Of a stretch of 64,000 bases of DNA, positions 36,788 through 48,598 are shown piece by piece; positions within the stretch are counted from its first letter, which is position 1, and each line of letters starts with the position of its first letter. Source of the DNA: Henckelia pumila. Lineage: Eukaryota > Streptophyta > Magnoliopsida > Lamiales > Gesneriaceae. Below the pieces are notes generated by a model. It did no database searches, had not been told where the DNA came from, and saw only the letters and a list, made by a program, of their open reading frames with translations. The translations under genes and the position numbers were made by a program. The DNA lies in the NCBI RefSeq assembly GCF_033568475.1, contig NC_133123.1:134872242-134936241 (forward strand), in the 5' to 3' direction.

Positions 36788-38283
36788 TCTACAAAAATAA
36801 AAGTTGTTTTCAATCAATAAAAGTTCTCGCATATGATATTTGTAGAACTATAATTCATTTAAAGCTGAAATAAGTAAGATTTCATCTTTCAACAGTACAA
36901 ATCAAACAAAATTTCACGTACAAGCATTTCAAACAAAGAACTATATAATAAATCATAAATATAACCTCAACGTTATTTAGAAAAATGTCAATTTAAACCA
37001 AAAGTTATTATTTAATACATAGATTTTTTGGTGCAATATTTGATTCAGAGTTTTATGAAAATCATATACAAGAGAACCATGGATTTGGGCATCTAAAAAA
37101 TACAACAAATGAAGATAACATTACAAAATATTAGAAGCCAAAAAAAATGGTGAGTGGATTGCACAACAATATCATCTTCTTCGGATAAAGAAAAATCGTT
37201 GGTAGATAGATGCGTAACAATGATTGAGTTTACAATTGATTTTTTTAAATCCCAAAAAAATCAAAATCGTTGCACTTCAATATTCATGCACTAGTATCAT
37301 CAATATTGAAAAATTAAAATCTTCACTTACTTCAACTAGAAGAAATGCAATATTGGCTATAACATAATATCGTATCAAAACCTATATATAAAATATAAAA
37401 ACAATACCCAACTTCATATAACCAAAAACATGAATCTATCTATCAAATTTGGAAATTTCGATTGTAGCTCATACGATCAATTTGAACAATCATTGAATAA
37501 CAAAATCTTGCGGGCTACAATCAATTAGAAAAACTTTAAATCACCAAGTTATAATGTCCTGGTAAATCCCCAAACCACAATGGTAATTAATCGTTTCTTT
37601 ATATCAACCAAAAATCATATATTTCAAGTAAAGAAAATAATAAATAAACAAAATGAAGACTTCTCATTCATAATTGATATTAATGACATTATGTTTTCGG
37701 GTTTAAAACCTAATGAATATCAAGTACCTCAATTCCACTTGAAATGAGTCAGGATAGATCAAATCTAGACAAATCTGGAAAAAAAACATATAAAAAAGAT
37801 CAAATCGACTGAAAAATCTCAACATTAACACACGACTCAGAGGCATCGATGGTCAATAAACACATACAAAAGATGAGCACTTACACACAACTTCGGTCAA
37901 TAAGCAAGAGCGAAGAACGGAGAAGGTGACTCGTTGCTTGCTTCAGTCTCTTTGTAGGTGAGTTTCGTCGGTTGATGGGTTTCGGTGGTTGAGGCCGTGA
38001 GTTTTCTGTCGTTGAATGGGTGGTGAGGGCTTTAGTTTGGAGGTGGGGTTCAGAAAAGAAAAGAGAAAATTCCAGGCCGATGAAAATATATGTGTATATA
38101 TATATATATATGTATATAAAGGATAAATATGTAAATTGGACTTTGTAGGAAGTGAAAAACAAATGCAGTAGAGTGTCAGGGAGTGCAAATGATAGTTGGC
38201 TGTTGGAGGGACTGGATGATAAATCTAGGGAGTGCAAATGATAGTTGGCTGTTGGAGAGACTCGATGATAAATCTAGTTTATG
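36788..38283. other. Promoter side and right subterminal region of MULE-1
   Basis: AT-rich and without a recognisable gene. It must contain the promoter of the minus-strand MURA gene. ORFs near 37881-38237 overlap the terminal repeat region and a (TA)n tract (about 38097-38116) and show no protein signature. A 49-bp tandem duplication lies at 38179-38276. Confidence 0.45.
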
Positions 38284-38308
38284 ATTAGGGATTTTTTTCT
38301 AATTCACC
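38284..38308 (-). repeat. MULE-1 right terminal inverted repeat
   Basis: Reverse complement reads GGTGAATTAGAAAAAAATCC, matching the left end and the MULE-2 ends. It is followed by the target duplication copy 38309-38318. Just inside, a 49-bp segment (GGGAGTGCAAATGATAGTTG...) is tandemly duplicated at 38179-38276. Confidence 0.65.
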
Positions 38309-38807
38309 TTTTATTTAATCTGATTTTAAAATTAAAATATTTTCAATGAAAAAATCAGTGACAATATTATATTTAAAATGGATTTAAATTGAAAAAACGA
38401 AATAGTTTTACTCTCTTATTATATTTTTATTTCAATTCATATATATATATGTGTGTGTGTGTATCTTAAGCTCATTTGTAGCACCAAACATGAAACATTT
38501 GTTGTTTAACCAAAAATTATAGCTCGTGGTAACGGTATAACTAAACAGTTCAAACATGAGCTTTCAACCTCTATTATACTCCTTATAATGAATTAGAATC
38601 AAACATGTGATATTAGTTATGATCCAATTGTAGAACTCAAAGTCTGTAATTTTACTAAATGGTGATAATAGTCTCAAATATTTCAAATCATACAACAGTT
38701 CAAACACCACATTTCGATTGTTTTACTATTTGAAATAATTTATATGTTACACTCAACATCATTTGAAATCACAAAATTGTTCCAATTTCCAAACTAATTA
38801 AATATAT

Positions 38808-38809
38808 AA

Positions 38810-38877
<68 letters not shown>
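38808..38877. repeat. (TAA)n microsatellite
   Basis: About 23 uninterrupted copies of AAT/TAA. Confidence 0.95.
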
Positions 38878-38878
<1 letters not shown>

Positions 38879-39526
38879 CGCATGTGTTGTGGACTTGTGG
38901 TGGTTGTGAAATTTTCCAAATAAATCCCAGAAATGATCACTCGAAGTTTAAATTACTCAACTAAATGCATGTGATCTGATATGTTAGATTTAGATAAAAT
39001 AAATTAACAATTAATTCGCAACGTTGCCTCATCCACTGAAGTCCCCCATGTGGCATGATTAATAGTTTCTTTTATTTTTGCCTCATTAGTTCGCTTGTTG
39101 ATATCAATTTTGTCGAATTAAAAGCTTGTTATTTCACATGTTACTATTTCTATATTATGAATTATTACCAAAGATTATTGGTTCAAAAAAGAGAGAGAAA
39201 ATTATCAAGATCACATTTTAACTTTATAAGAAATATGATAGAAAACTTGACGGATTTTAAATTTTTAGGATCCGTTTTTGGATTAAATCACCCTTTAATG
39301 ATAAAGATCACATTGTAATTATCTCGGCTACATTTTTATAGTTTATTTCCTATAAATTTTTGAATTTTTTTCCATCCCCTAATTGTTGATAAAATCGATT
39401 CACCTTATTTCACGAACCAAGCCATGTGCATGTATGGGGCATAATGTCCTATGTGAAATTAATGCACGTTAAATATTAGTGTAATTTTATTTTTATTTAA
39501 ACACACACATATATGTTTATGTGTTT

Positions 39527-39569
<43 letters not shown>

Positions 39570-40642
39570 AATGATGTAATGATCCTCTATCGATACATAA
39601 ATCGTCTGATATCAAGATCTCATATTTGAAACTGAATTGTAATTATTTTCATCCCAACTTTAAAAAACTATATCAAATGAAATGTTTCAAAATACAAGTA
39701 CTTCACTTTCTTCGATATTTAAGCACTGCTTGATTCTCAAGATGAGATATTGAATCCAAAGATCATGCATGTGAATAACATAATTAGGAGGTGTCTTAAT
39801 AATGTGAATTGATTTCTCATTTTTACTATTTTTCTAACACAATTAAGGAAAATAGTAATGACAGTCCACAAAATTCTCCATTATTTATATAATAGTTATT
39901 GTGCAAGTGAAATGCTGAAAATAAGAGATTTGATCCCTGAATTTGAGCTTCTTCGAGACATGATGGATGCAATCCAAAAATGATTGTTATTAATGTTAAT
40001 TTTGACTTATTAAGGTTTTAATCTAAAGCCTTCCCCCAAATATAAATGTGTCATTTATTTATTATTATTATTATTTTTTATCAATCTAACCTCATTCATT
40101 AAATATATTATTTATTTCTCACAGGTTTTTATATTATACTAAATCATTCATTAAATAAGAGTTGTATATGGAGTATCAGTCTTTGTGGGGTTTTAACAAA
40201 ATTTAATAGGTATTAATGGGTTATATTGTGATCGGTAATAAAATCGCGCGACAATCAATTATATACTTTTTTTATAAAAAAAAAATACAGATTATACCAC
40301 AACTTTTATATGCTCATTCCGTCCTGATTATATATGTCACATTTTTTTTGTCCCAAATATATAGACATATCTCATATTTAATAATGGTTTTTTACACTTA
40401 TTTACTAATATATCTCTATTAACTACATCTTGTATATTGTGTAACTATTTTTTGAATGTGTTAAATAGAGATAAAATGAAAAATGTATACATAAGTTGTT
40501 TTCACAATGATTTTTTCTTGATCTGTGCGAAAAAATAACAATATATAATCGAGACGGATGTAGGGAGTGATTTGGAGAATTTTTATTTATTTAAAAGTGA
40601 TTCTTGTATAGATTATTTTGAAGTTGGTGAGAAGCTAAAGTA

Positions 40643-41219
40643 GGGAGTGTTTGAAAATGGAAGTTGAAAGCTAATACAAGCTCAAGTTTAGTGTTTGGAG
40701 AATAATTTCTTTCAAGATTAATTTTTTAATTAAATGACAATAATACTCTTATTTAATTATTTAATTTTTGATACTTACACTATAAAAAATGAGTTTATAT
40801 ATTATTATTACATCATGAATTTTGTATCAAAAATATTTTATTTTTTATAAATGAATACTTGAAAAAATATATAAGATTAATAAAAATAAAAATATAAACG
40901 ACAAAATTTGTATAAATATACAAGATATGTATAAATTTTTTTATGAAAATGCAATATATATATTTAAAAAAATAAATTCTTGTAATAACAATGTAAAATT
41001 TTAAAAAATAAAAGCATACGTAATATAATAAGTTTATTAAGGGTATAAATGTCAACTTGTAATTTTGTACATTGAACAAAAAAGCATAAGCAAAAAAAAA
41101 TCAAAATTTTGTTTTTTGTTTTTGGGTAAAAGTTGTAGAAACATTCACAAACACTCAAAAACACTTTCATTTAGTTAGAAGCTAAGAAGCACTTTGTAGA
41201 AGCTCTACCAAACACTCCC
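40643..41219. mobile_element. Possible hAT-like MITE
   Basis: The ends GGGAGTGTTTG (40643) and CAAACACTCCC (ending 41219) are inverted repeats. The inner sequences AAGCTAATACAAGCTC and GAGCTTCTACAAAGTGC are loosely similar. The interior is AT-rich and non-coding. No target duplication could be identified next to these ends, so the call is tentative. Confidence 0.4.
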
Positions 41220-41961
41220 GTGTCGTGGTATATCAAAGCTTTATAATTAAATTATTTTTAATATATATATACGTGTAATATAGAAAAATATATTAATATA
41301 GGAAAGCGTGCCGACGATGTGACCCTCCTTCCCCGTCAGGATTCCGGATTTTAAGGTTTGTCACCTGATTCCTCCGGTGATATCTGTCGGCGGGCATTAG
41401 TGTCGGCACCGACGCCACAGAACCCTTGCCAGTAAACAATCACACTTCAATTATAAATATATTGGGGCAAGCTTTTGTTTTTTGAAAAATAAATAAATAA
41501 AATGTACCTATCTGTCGTTTAAAGACTCGAGTTAAAAATTAAAATCTCTATTTTAGTATGTTTAGACCCTTTTCACAAGATATTTTTATGAATCCCATTA
41601 ATCGATTAACTTTCGATGATTTCTAATTAACCAGACAAATATTAAATTTTAGAAGCTAAAAAAACATTGCATAGAATATATAGAATATTTATTAATGACA
41701 TAAAATTGTTGGATGGATCAAGTATGATACCAGCATGGAAGTGTACTTAATTTTCTGTGCATATTTTGAAGTGGCTATTACATTTGATACACTTTAATCT
41801 GTATTTAGCAAATTTTCTTAAAATGATGATTAGATGTTTGGTGCAAATGATCGAGTTAGGGTTTAGAATATTTATTGCCCGATGGTGGATTGCGATATAT
41901 GCATAACAAATAATTAAGCAGTCAATTACAGATCACAAATTGAAAAGGAGAAAAAAAAAAG

Positions 41962-42040
41962 GGGGACTTGGAGTTAAATCCCCAATCCAAAACTTAATTT
42001 TTGATTCAGTACCAATGTCAGACAAATTTAGTTTTGACTT
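41962..42040 (+). repeat. MULE-2 left terminal inverted repeat
   Basis: Starts GGGGACTTGGAGTTAAATCC and pairs with 52228-52301. The best conserved blocks are AGTTAAATNCCCAATC and TTCAGTACC. Confidence 0.8.
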
Positions 42041-42702
42041 CCTAATGCATTACAAAATTTATTTCTAACTCCCTATTGACTTTTTTTAGCTTTTTGTTCC
42101 CTTTTTTTTATTTATTCATTATTATATGTAAATATTGTATTCTCTCTCTCTCACTTCGTCATCTTCCTCCCCCAATCTCTAATGCATCGGGCCCTAACCA
42201 GAAAACTCATTCATCCATCTCATCGCTGAAGCCTACCAACGGAAGAGAAGCCATAACCATTTATTCTCCTCAATGTAGGAAACCATAGCAAAACCCATGG
42301 GGCGTAAGAACCACTGGCCTGCGACGACAGGAAGAAGTTTTGCAAGGGGCGACGACAGGAAGAAGAGATCCGAACTTAAGAAAATGAGGAAGTGGGCTTT
42401 TCTGTTCTGTTTGTCGCCTTTGCCCTATTTTTTAATGCAATTTGTGTTACATTATTTTGATCTTGATTTTATTTGTATATTTTTCATTCTTGTGTTCGTT
42501 ACTGTTTTGAATTTGGTAATGTTATCGATTTTAAACTATATTAAATGGATGATTGTCATTGTTAATTTTCAAGTAAGTTTGAGAAAATCCCAAAGTAAAT
42601 TTCATTTTTCAGTAGGTTTGAGAAAATCCCCAAAGTAAATTTTTTTTTAAAACTAGACAAATGTTGAGCTTACATAACACTTTTTTTTTTTTTTTGTCTG
42701 AA
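42041..42702 (+). other. 5' region of MULE-2 transposase gene
   Basis: Contains a plausible promoter/leader region (CT-rich tract 42139-42175, poly-T 42679-42698). Small frames at 42076 and 42297 do not resemble the MURA N-terminus of MULE-1 and are probably not translated. Confidence 0.4.
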
Positions 42703-45098
42703 GATAGTGGAGTCAATAGTGAAGGTGGTATGATGCTGCTAGGAAGTTGTTCTTACAGTAAGAATTTGTTTATCTTTACAATAGAGGAGGATATGAGTCT
42801 AATGCAGATGTATTTGCAACTTGGCAAAAAATGTGATCAAATCAATCCTTCTTCAACCTTCTTACAATATCTTGCACCTCACCGAAAGTTATATGTGACA
42901 TTGAATGAAGATCAAGATGTTAGTAATATGATCCGATTGTTTGTGTACATGAAAGTAAACATCATTGACATGATAGCAATCCGAAAAGAAGAAATTATTT
43001 CAAGTGACAAGAATATTCTGAGGTAATTCATGTCTTTCTCTGTTTTTAGTTGTGCTACACCCGAACGATAGAAATAAATATTTCAATTTACCTTTAATTT
43101 ATTCATACAGTTAGTAAGTACATTTTATTTAAGATATGGATGTTGGTATTTCAAGTGATTTACTGAAATATTTTATTGTTGTTTTTCTTTAATTAAGGAA
43201 TGAGTTTGATGCGGATAATGGTTCTTCGAGTGCATCTCAATATGAAATGGTTCTACAAAGTAACTCCATTGATGCTTGGAGTCATTTGATTCGTGGAGAG
43301 GGGCAAAATTTTAAAAATGCTGATGAGTTTCGAAAGGTTCTTAAAAACTATGTTATTGCTACCATGAGATCGTTCGTGTATAAGAAAAATGACCAACAAA
43401 AGGTATTCATTGTTTGTAATGTCAGTGGTTGTTCATGGAAAATATATGCATCCAAATATAAGGCAGATGGAACGTTTGGAATTAGAAAATGCTGTCTTCA
43501 GCACGTATGTGAAGAGGCAAATCTTCGGAGCAGAGGCCATCCAAAGGCTGATTCTGTTTGGGTGGCGAATATCATTAAAGATAAATTGAGAGGAGAACCA
43601 TCATACCGACCGTCCGCAATTGTAAGAGATATTCATAGGGAATATGGCGTTGAATTGAAGTACCATACAGCATGGATGGGGAAAGAAATAGCAATGCATC
43701 AACTTTATGGGACAGAGAAAGGATGTTTTGATAAATTGAGGTGGTATTGTGATGCTTTGAAACAAACAAATCCTGGTAGTTGGGCTGATTGTGAGGTTGA
43801 TGAAATGAACAAATTTCGACGACTTTTTATATCTTTACATGCATGTATTGTTGGATTTGTTAAGGGATGCAGACCGTTGATTTTTTTAGATGGAACACAT
43901 ATAAAAAATAAATTCAAAGGTTGCATACTAAGTGCTGTGACAAAAGATGCTAATGATGACCTATTCACTTTAGCATTTGCGGTTGTGGAGGCTGAGAATG
44001 ATGCTAACTGGGAATGGTTCTGTTTGAAACTGAGGGGAGTCTTGACAATGCAAAATTGTGTAGTTTTCTCACAGTTCACTTTTTTTTCTGATAGACATAG
44101 TGGTCTTGTTAAGGCAATCCCCAATATATTCGCCGGTAGTCACCATGCATATGGTCTACGACACTTGGTGGATAATTTTCGTACGCGGGTAAGTTCTATA
44201 ATAGTTCATTTTATTTTAAATAATATTTTTTGTATGCGAGATTTTTAATATTGTTTTATTTAAATTTTAGATTTTGAAGAAGTATCCATTGCACAACAAA
44301 AAGTATTGGGAATCTATATTCCACAAAGCAGCATACGCGGCAACTGAGAGTGAGTTTATTGTTCATATTACTAGTATAATCCAGTCAATGCCTCTTGCAA
44401 AAGAATTTATTAAAAATTCAGAACCCGAGAATTGGGCAAATTGCTTATTTTCTGGAAAAAGATGGGGCATAATCAACAACAATCAAGCAGAATGTTGGAA
44501 TAGTTGGGTTAAACCCGCAAGGTATTTGCCAATTGTATCCATGATTGATACAATACGGTTACAAATAATGAGCATGATGAATAAAAGACGAGAGTCGTCT
44601 CTCCTAATGGTTGGAATCCTATCTCCTAAGCCAGAAAGTAGTTTGTTACAAAACTACACTAAATCTCGAAATTTGAAGGTTGATAGGTCTAGTTCATTGC
44701 TTTTTGAGGTTTTGGATGGTGATAAAAGTTGTGCAGTGGATCTGGGAAACTGGAGTTGCTCATGTAGAATCTGAAAAATTAATGGGATCCCTTGTAACCA
44801 TGCTTGTGCTGCTATTGAGTCAAAGGGTTTGTCAATATATGACTTTTGTGACTCTTGCTACAAAGTTGAAAATTATCGAAGAGCTTATGCGGCAGTTGTC
44901 AATCCAATCCCTACATTTGATTTCAATGCTGATTTACCACATTCTAATGGCGATATAATTAGACCTCCGGATGTCCGATCGCAGCCAGGACGTAGAAGGA
45001 CACAAAGATTCCCATCTCAAGTAAAGAAACGTGTTACCAAGTGCGCACGGTGTCACAAACCAGGGCATAACCGTAGAAAATGCAAGGAAGCAATATAG
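42703..45098 (+). pseudogene. MULE-2 MURA-type transposase, one in-frame TGA
   Basis: Exons: about 42703-43022, 43198-44188 and 44271-45098, with good GT-AG borders in phase. The start is uncertain; homology with MULE-1 begins at EDSGVNS (about 42703). The protein contains the shared N-terminal region (INPSSTFLQYLAP), MuDR zinc-binding-like part (VSGCSWKIYAS, FGIRKCCLQHVC), MULE core (FLDGTHIKNKFKG, FFSDRHSGL, NNNQAECWNSW), SWIM finger and CCHC knuckle (CARCHKPGHNRRKC). The only visible break is TGA at 44772-44774 inside the SWIM finger (CSCRI*KINGIPCNHAC), where MULE-1 encodes Trp. Everything downstream stays in frame to the normal stop at 45098. It would bind and cut MULE ends if intact. 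Confidence 0.87.
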
Positions 45099-45235
45099 TA
45101 TGTGGATGGGCTGTTTTTGTTGGTCAGAATCACAGAACATGCAAAGAAGCGATATATTATGTAGATGGGCTATTTTTTTGTTACAATCACAAGACATGCA
45201 AAGAAGAAATATAGTTGCTAGATAGGGCTATTTTT
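45069..45235 (+). repeat. Triplicated end of the transposase gene
   Basis: The last coding bases plus stop and the following 40 bases (GAAAATGCAAGGAAGCAATATAG...ATGGGCTGTTTTTG) are repeated twice more downstream with a period of about 62-64 bp. The copies carry words such as CATGCAAAGAAG and GGGCTATTTTT. Only the first copy is in the reading frame. Confidence 0.7.
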
Positions 45236-45324
45236 GTCAGCACTCATATGCTATAGATTATATATTTTGGGTAATCATATGTCTTGATATACCTTTTGTT
45301 GTTTGCATATTAAATGTAATGAAT

Positions 45325-48300
45325 ATGTAGCACATATTGGTGCTTATTATACCACAATTATTTTTGGTGTATTGATCGAATGCATAACTGTGTTGGTGAA
45401 GTTGGTAGTGTATTTGGTAGTTTTGGTAAAGTTGATATTCTATTTGGTAATGTTGATGAAGTTGGTACTGTATCATGGATATAAGAACGCTTTTTATTTC
45501 ATTTGCTACATAGTGTACTACTTATCTATGTAACTTATACTGCAAATAGGCACTATTATACTTAATTTGGAAGCTGATGTACTACAGATCAATATACTTG
45601 GTACTACCATTTTGACGATGCACCAACACCAAAATGGAAAACGTGTGGACAATGTACTACATTGTACTAAACAGAATACCACAATCAGGACAAATTATAC
45701 TTAATTTTTAAGAACACGTACTACGGATCAATATAAATGATACTGCCTTTCTGACAATGCATCAACACCACAATGAAAACATGTATTGAAGATGTACCAA
45801 ATATTACTAAGTAGTATACCACATTAAGACAAATTATTGTACTTTATTTGCAAATGCTTGTACTACATATCAATAAAGTTTGTACTGTTTTTTTGCCAAT
45901 GCACCAGCACCACAATGGAAAATATTTATGGACGATGTACCACATTTAACCAATTCTTATACCACATTCAGGCATTATTGTACTTTATTTGCAAGGGCTT
46001 GTACTACATATCAATAAAGTTTGTACTGCTATTTTTACAATGCACCAGCACCACAATGGAAAACATTTATGGACGATGTACCACATTTAACCAATGCTTA
46101 TACCACAATCAGGCATTATTGTACTTTATTTGCAAGCTCTTGTACTACATATCAATATATTTTGTACTGCATTTTTTACAATGCACCAGCACCACAATGA
46201 AAAACATTTGCGGATGATGTACCACATTTATCCAATTCTTATACCACTATCAGGCATTATTGTACTTTATTTGCAAGGGCTTGTACTACATATCAATAAA
46301 GTTTGTACTGTTTTTTTGCCAATGCACCAGCACCACAATGGAAAACATTTATGGACGATGTACCACATTTAACCAATGCTTATACCACATTCAGGCATTA
46401 TTGTACTTTATTTGCAAGGGCTTGTACTACATATCAATAAAGTTTGTACTGTTTTTTTGCCAATGCACCAGCACCACAATGGAAAACATTTATGGACGAT
46501 GTACCACATTTAACCAATTCTTATACCACACCCAGACATTATTGTACATTATTTGCAAGGGCTTGTACTACATATCAATAAAGTTTGTACTGTTTTTTTG
46601 CCAATGCACCAGCACCACAATGGAAAACATTTATGAACGATGTACCACATTTAACCAATGCTTATACCACAATCAGGAATTATTGTACTTTATTTGCAAG
46701 GTCTTGTACTACATATAAATATATTTTGTACTGCATTTTTGACAATGCACCATCACCACAATGAAAAACATTTGCTGATGATGTACCACATGATTAACAC
46801 ATGTTTATACATAAAATTTCTATTATAGTATTTTCAGTGATGATTATCACATGTTAATGCATTTTAATGTCTAATTTATTTGCATATATGATAATTACCA
46901 AACACATGCATATGTATTCGATCATTGTATATGCATATGTAACATTTATGGTTAAAACAATCTTATCTATGTATCCATTGTCCAAAATTTGTAACATCAA
47001 TGTTATTTAACACATGTTTACTTATAAAATGTCTAATATTGTAGTATCAATCATGACTATCACATGTTTATGCATTCTAATGAAGTATAATATTGTCTTA
47101 TTATGGTTTGATCCGATGTAAAATTTGGTATAATGCCTTATTGTGGTATGCTACTTCGTAATATTTTGTACATTGTCCATAAATGTTTTCCATTGTGGTG
47201 CTGGTGCATTGGCAAAAAACCAGTACAAATGTTATTGATATGTAGTACAAGACCTTGCAAATAAAGTACAATAATGCCTGAGTGTGGTATAAGCATTGGT
47301 TAAATGTGGTACATCATCCATAAATGTTTTCCATTGTGGTGCTGGTGCATTGTCAAACAAACAGTACAAACTTTATTGATATGTAGTACAAGCCCGTGCA
47401 AATAAAGTACAATAATGTCTGGGTGTGGTATAAAAATTGGTTAAATGTGGTACATCGTCCATAAATGTTTTCCATTGTGGTGCTGGTGCATTGGCAAAAA
47501 AACAGTACAAACTTTATTGATAAGTAGTACAAGCCCTTGCAAATAAAGTACAATAATGCCTGAGTGTGGTATAAGAATTGGATAAATATGGTACATCGTC
47601 CGTAAATATTTTCCATTGTGGTGCTGGTGCATTGTAAAAAATGCAGTACAAAATATATTGATATGTAGTACAAGAGCTTGCAAATAAAGTACAATAATGC
47701 CTGATTGTGGTATAAGCATTGGTTAAATGTGGTACATCGTCCATAAATGTTTTCCATTGTGGTGCTGGTGCATTGTAAAAATAGCAGTACAAACTTTATT
47801 GATATGTAGTACAAGCCCTTGCAAATAAAGTACAATAATTTCTGAATGTGGTATAAGCATTGGTTAAATGTGGTACATCGTCCATAAATGTTTTCCATTG
47901 TGGTGCTGGTGCATTAGCAAAAAAACAGTACAAACTTTATTGATATGTAGTACAAGCCCTTGCAAATAAAGTACAATAATGCCTGAGTGTGGTATAAGAA
48001 TTGGATAAATGTGGTACATCGTCCGTAAATATTTTCCATTGTGGTGCTGGTGCATTGTAAAAAATGCAGTACAAAATATATTGATATGTAGTACAAGAGC
48101 TTGCAAATAAAGTACAATAATGCCTGATTGTGGTATAAGCATTGGTTAAATGTGCTACATCGTCCATAAATGTTTTCCATTGTGGTGCTGGTGCATTGTA
48201 AAAATAGCAGTACAAACTTTATTGATATGTAGTACAAGCCCTTGCAAATAAAGTACAATAATGCCTGAGTGTGGTATAAGCATTGGTTAAATGTGGTACA

Positions 48301-48550
48301 TTGTCCATACATAGATAAAAGAAACATAATATAGACGATTGGAGTAATACAGTAGAAGAAACATGAAGCATAACATAGCCTATTTGCAGTATCAGTTACA
48401 TAGATAAGTAGTACACTATGTAGCAAATCAAGTAAAAAACGTTTTTACTTCCCTGATACAGTACCAAATTCATCAACAAAACAGTTATGCATCCGATCAA
48501 TACACCAAAAATAGTTATGGTGTAATAAGCACCAGTATGTTCAACCAAAC
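45325..48550. repeat. Giant inverted repeat of 141-bp tandem arrays in MULE-2
   Basis: Arm 1 (about 45325-46790) and arm 2 (about 47100-48550) are reverse complements. Their outer ends are unique sequence (for example GGTGCTTATTATACCACAAT near 45340 and its inverse near 48520). Their inner parts are tandem arrays with a 141-bp period: about 7 good units on the left plus two diverged ones (from 45545), and about 8 units on the right. Each unit has four GTAC words. Because 141 is a multiple of three, frames run through several units (LLYFICKGLYYISIKFVL...), giving long ORFs that look like repeat artefacts. The array sits between the convergent 3' ends of the transposase and Ulp1-like genes. Confidence 0.92.
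46791..47100. other. Spacer of the giant inverted repeat
   Basis: AT-rich, free of GTAC words. A segment of about 75 bp (AACACATGTTTA...TATCACATGTT...ATGCATT) occurs twice in direct orientation, at about 46795 and 47009. Confidence 0.6.
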
Positions 48551-48598
48551 TACCAAATACACTAACAAAAATCATTGTCCACTCCATTATCATTTCTG

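Larger units (their letters stand above)
13958..38308. mobile_element. MULE-1, Mutator-like element with transposase and Ulp1-type protease
   Basis: The left end CGGTAAATTTGGAATAAATC (13958 on) matches the reverse complement of the right end (GGTGAATTAGAAAAAAATCC, ending 38308) and the ends of MULE-2. A 10-bp target duplication TTTTATTTAA stands at 13948-13957 and 38309-38318, in the size range of Mutator elements. Inside are a Ulp1-like gene on the + strand (14914-17948), a transposon-protein gene (18413-19561), a tandem array (29604-33758) and a MURA transposase on the minus strand (36787-34368). A 9.0-kb LTR retrotransposon is nested at 20192-29196; without it the element is about 15.3 kb. 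MULEs that carry Ulp1-type proteases are known in plants (the Kaonashi group). Both core genes carry stops, so this copy is not autonomous. Confidence 0.85.
38319..41949. other. AT-rich spacer between MULE-1 and MULE-2
   Basis: No gene on either strand. It contains a (TAA)n microsatellite, an (AT)n tract at about 39530-39567, a candidate MITE (40643-41219) and a GC-richer islet (about 41308-41430). The islet's words GTGCCGAC and GTCGGCAC form a weak long-range inverted repeat. Confidence 0.5.

Noticed and set aside
41308-41430. GC-rich islet as a possible gene or promoter
   Set aside because: Only a weak long-range inverted repeat (GTGCCGAC...GTCGGCAC) is seen; no ORF or recognisable element.
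45837-48426. Long ORFs (up to 181 codons) in the 141-bp arrays
   Set aside because: They arise because the period is a multiple of three; they are present on several frames at once and have no start context or family resemblance.
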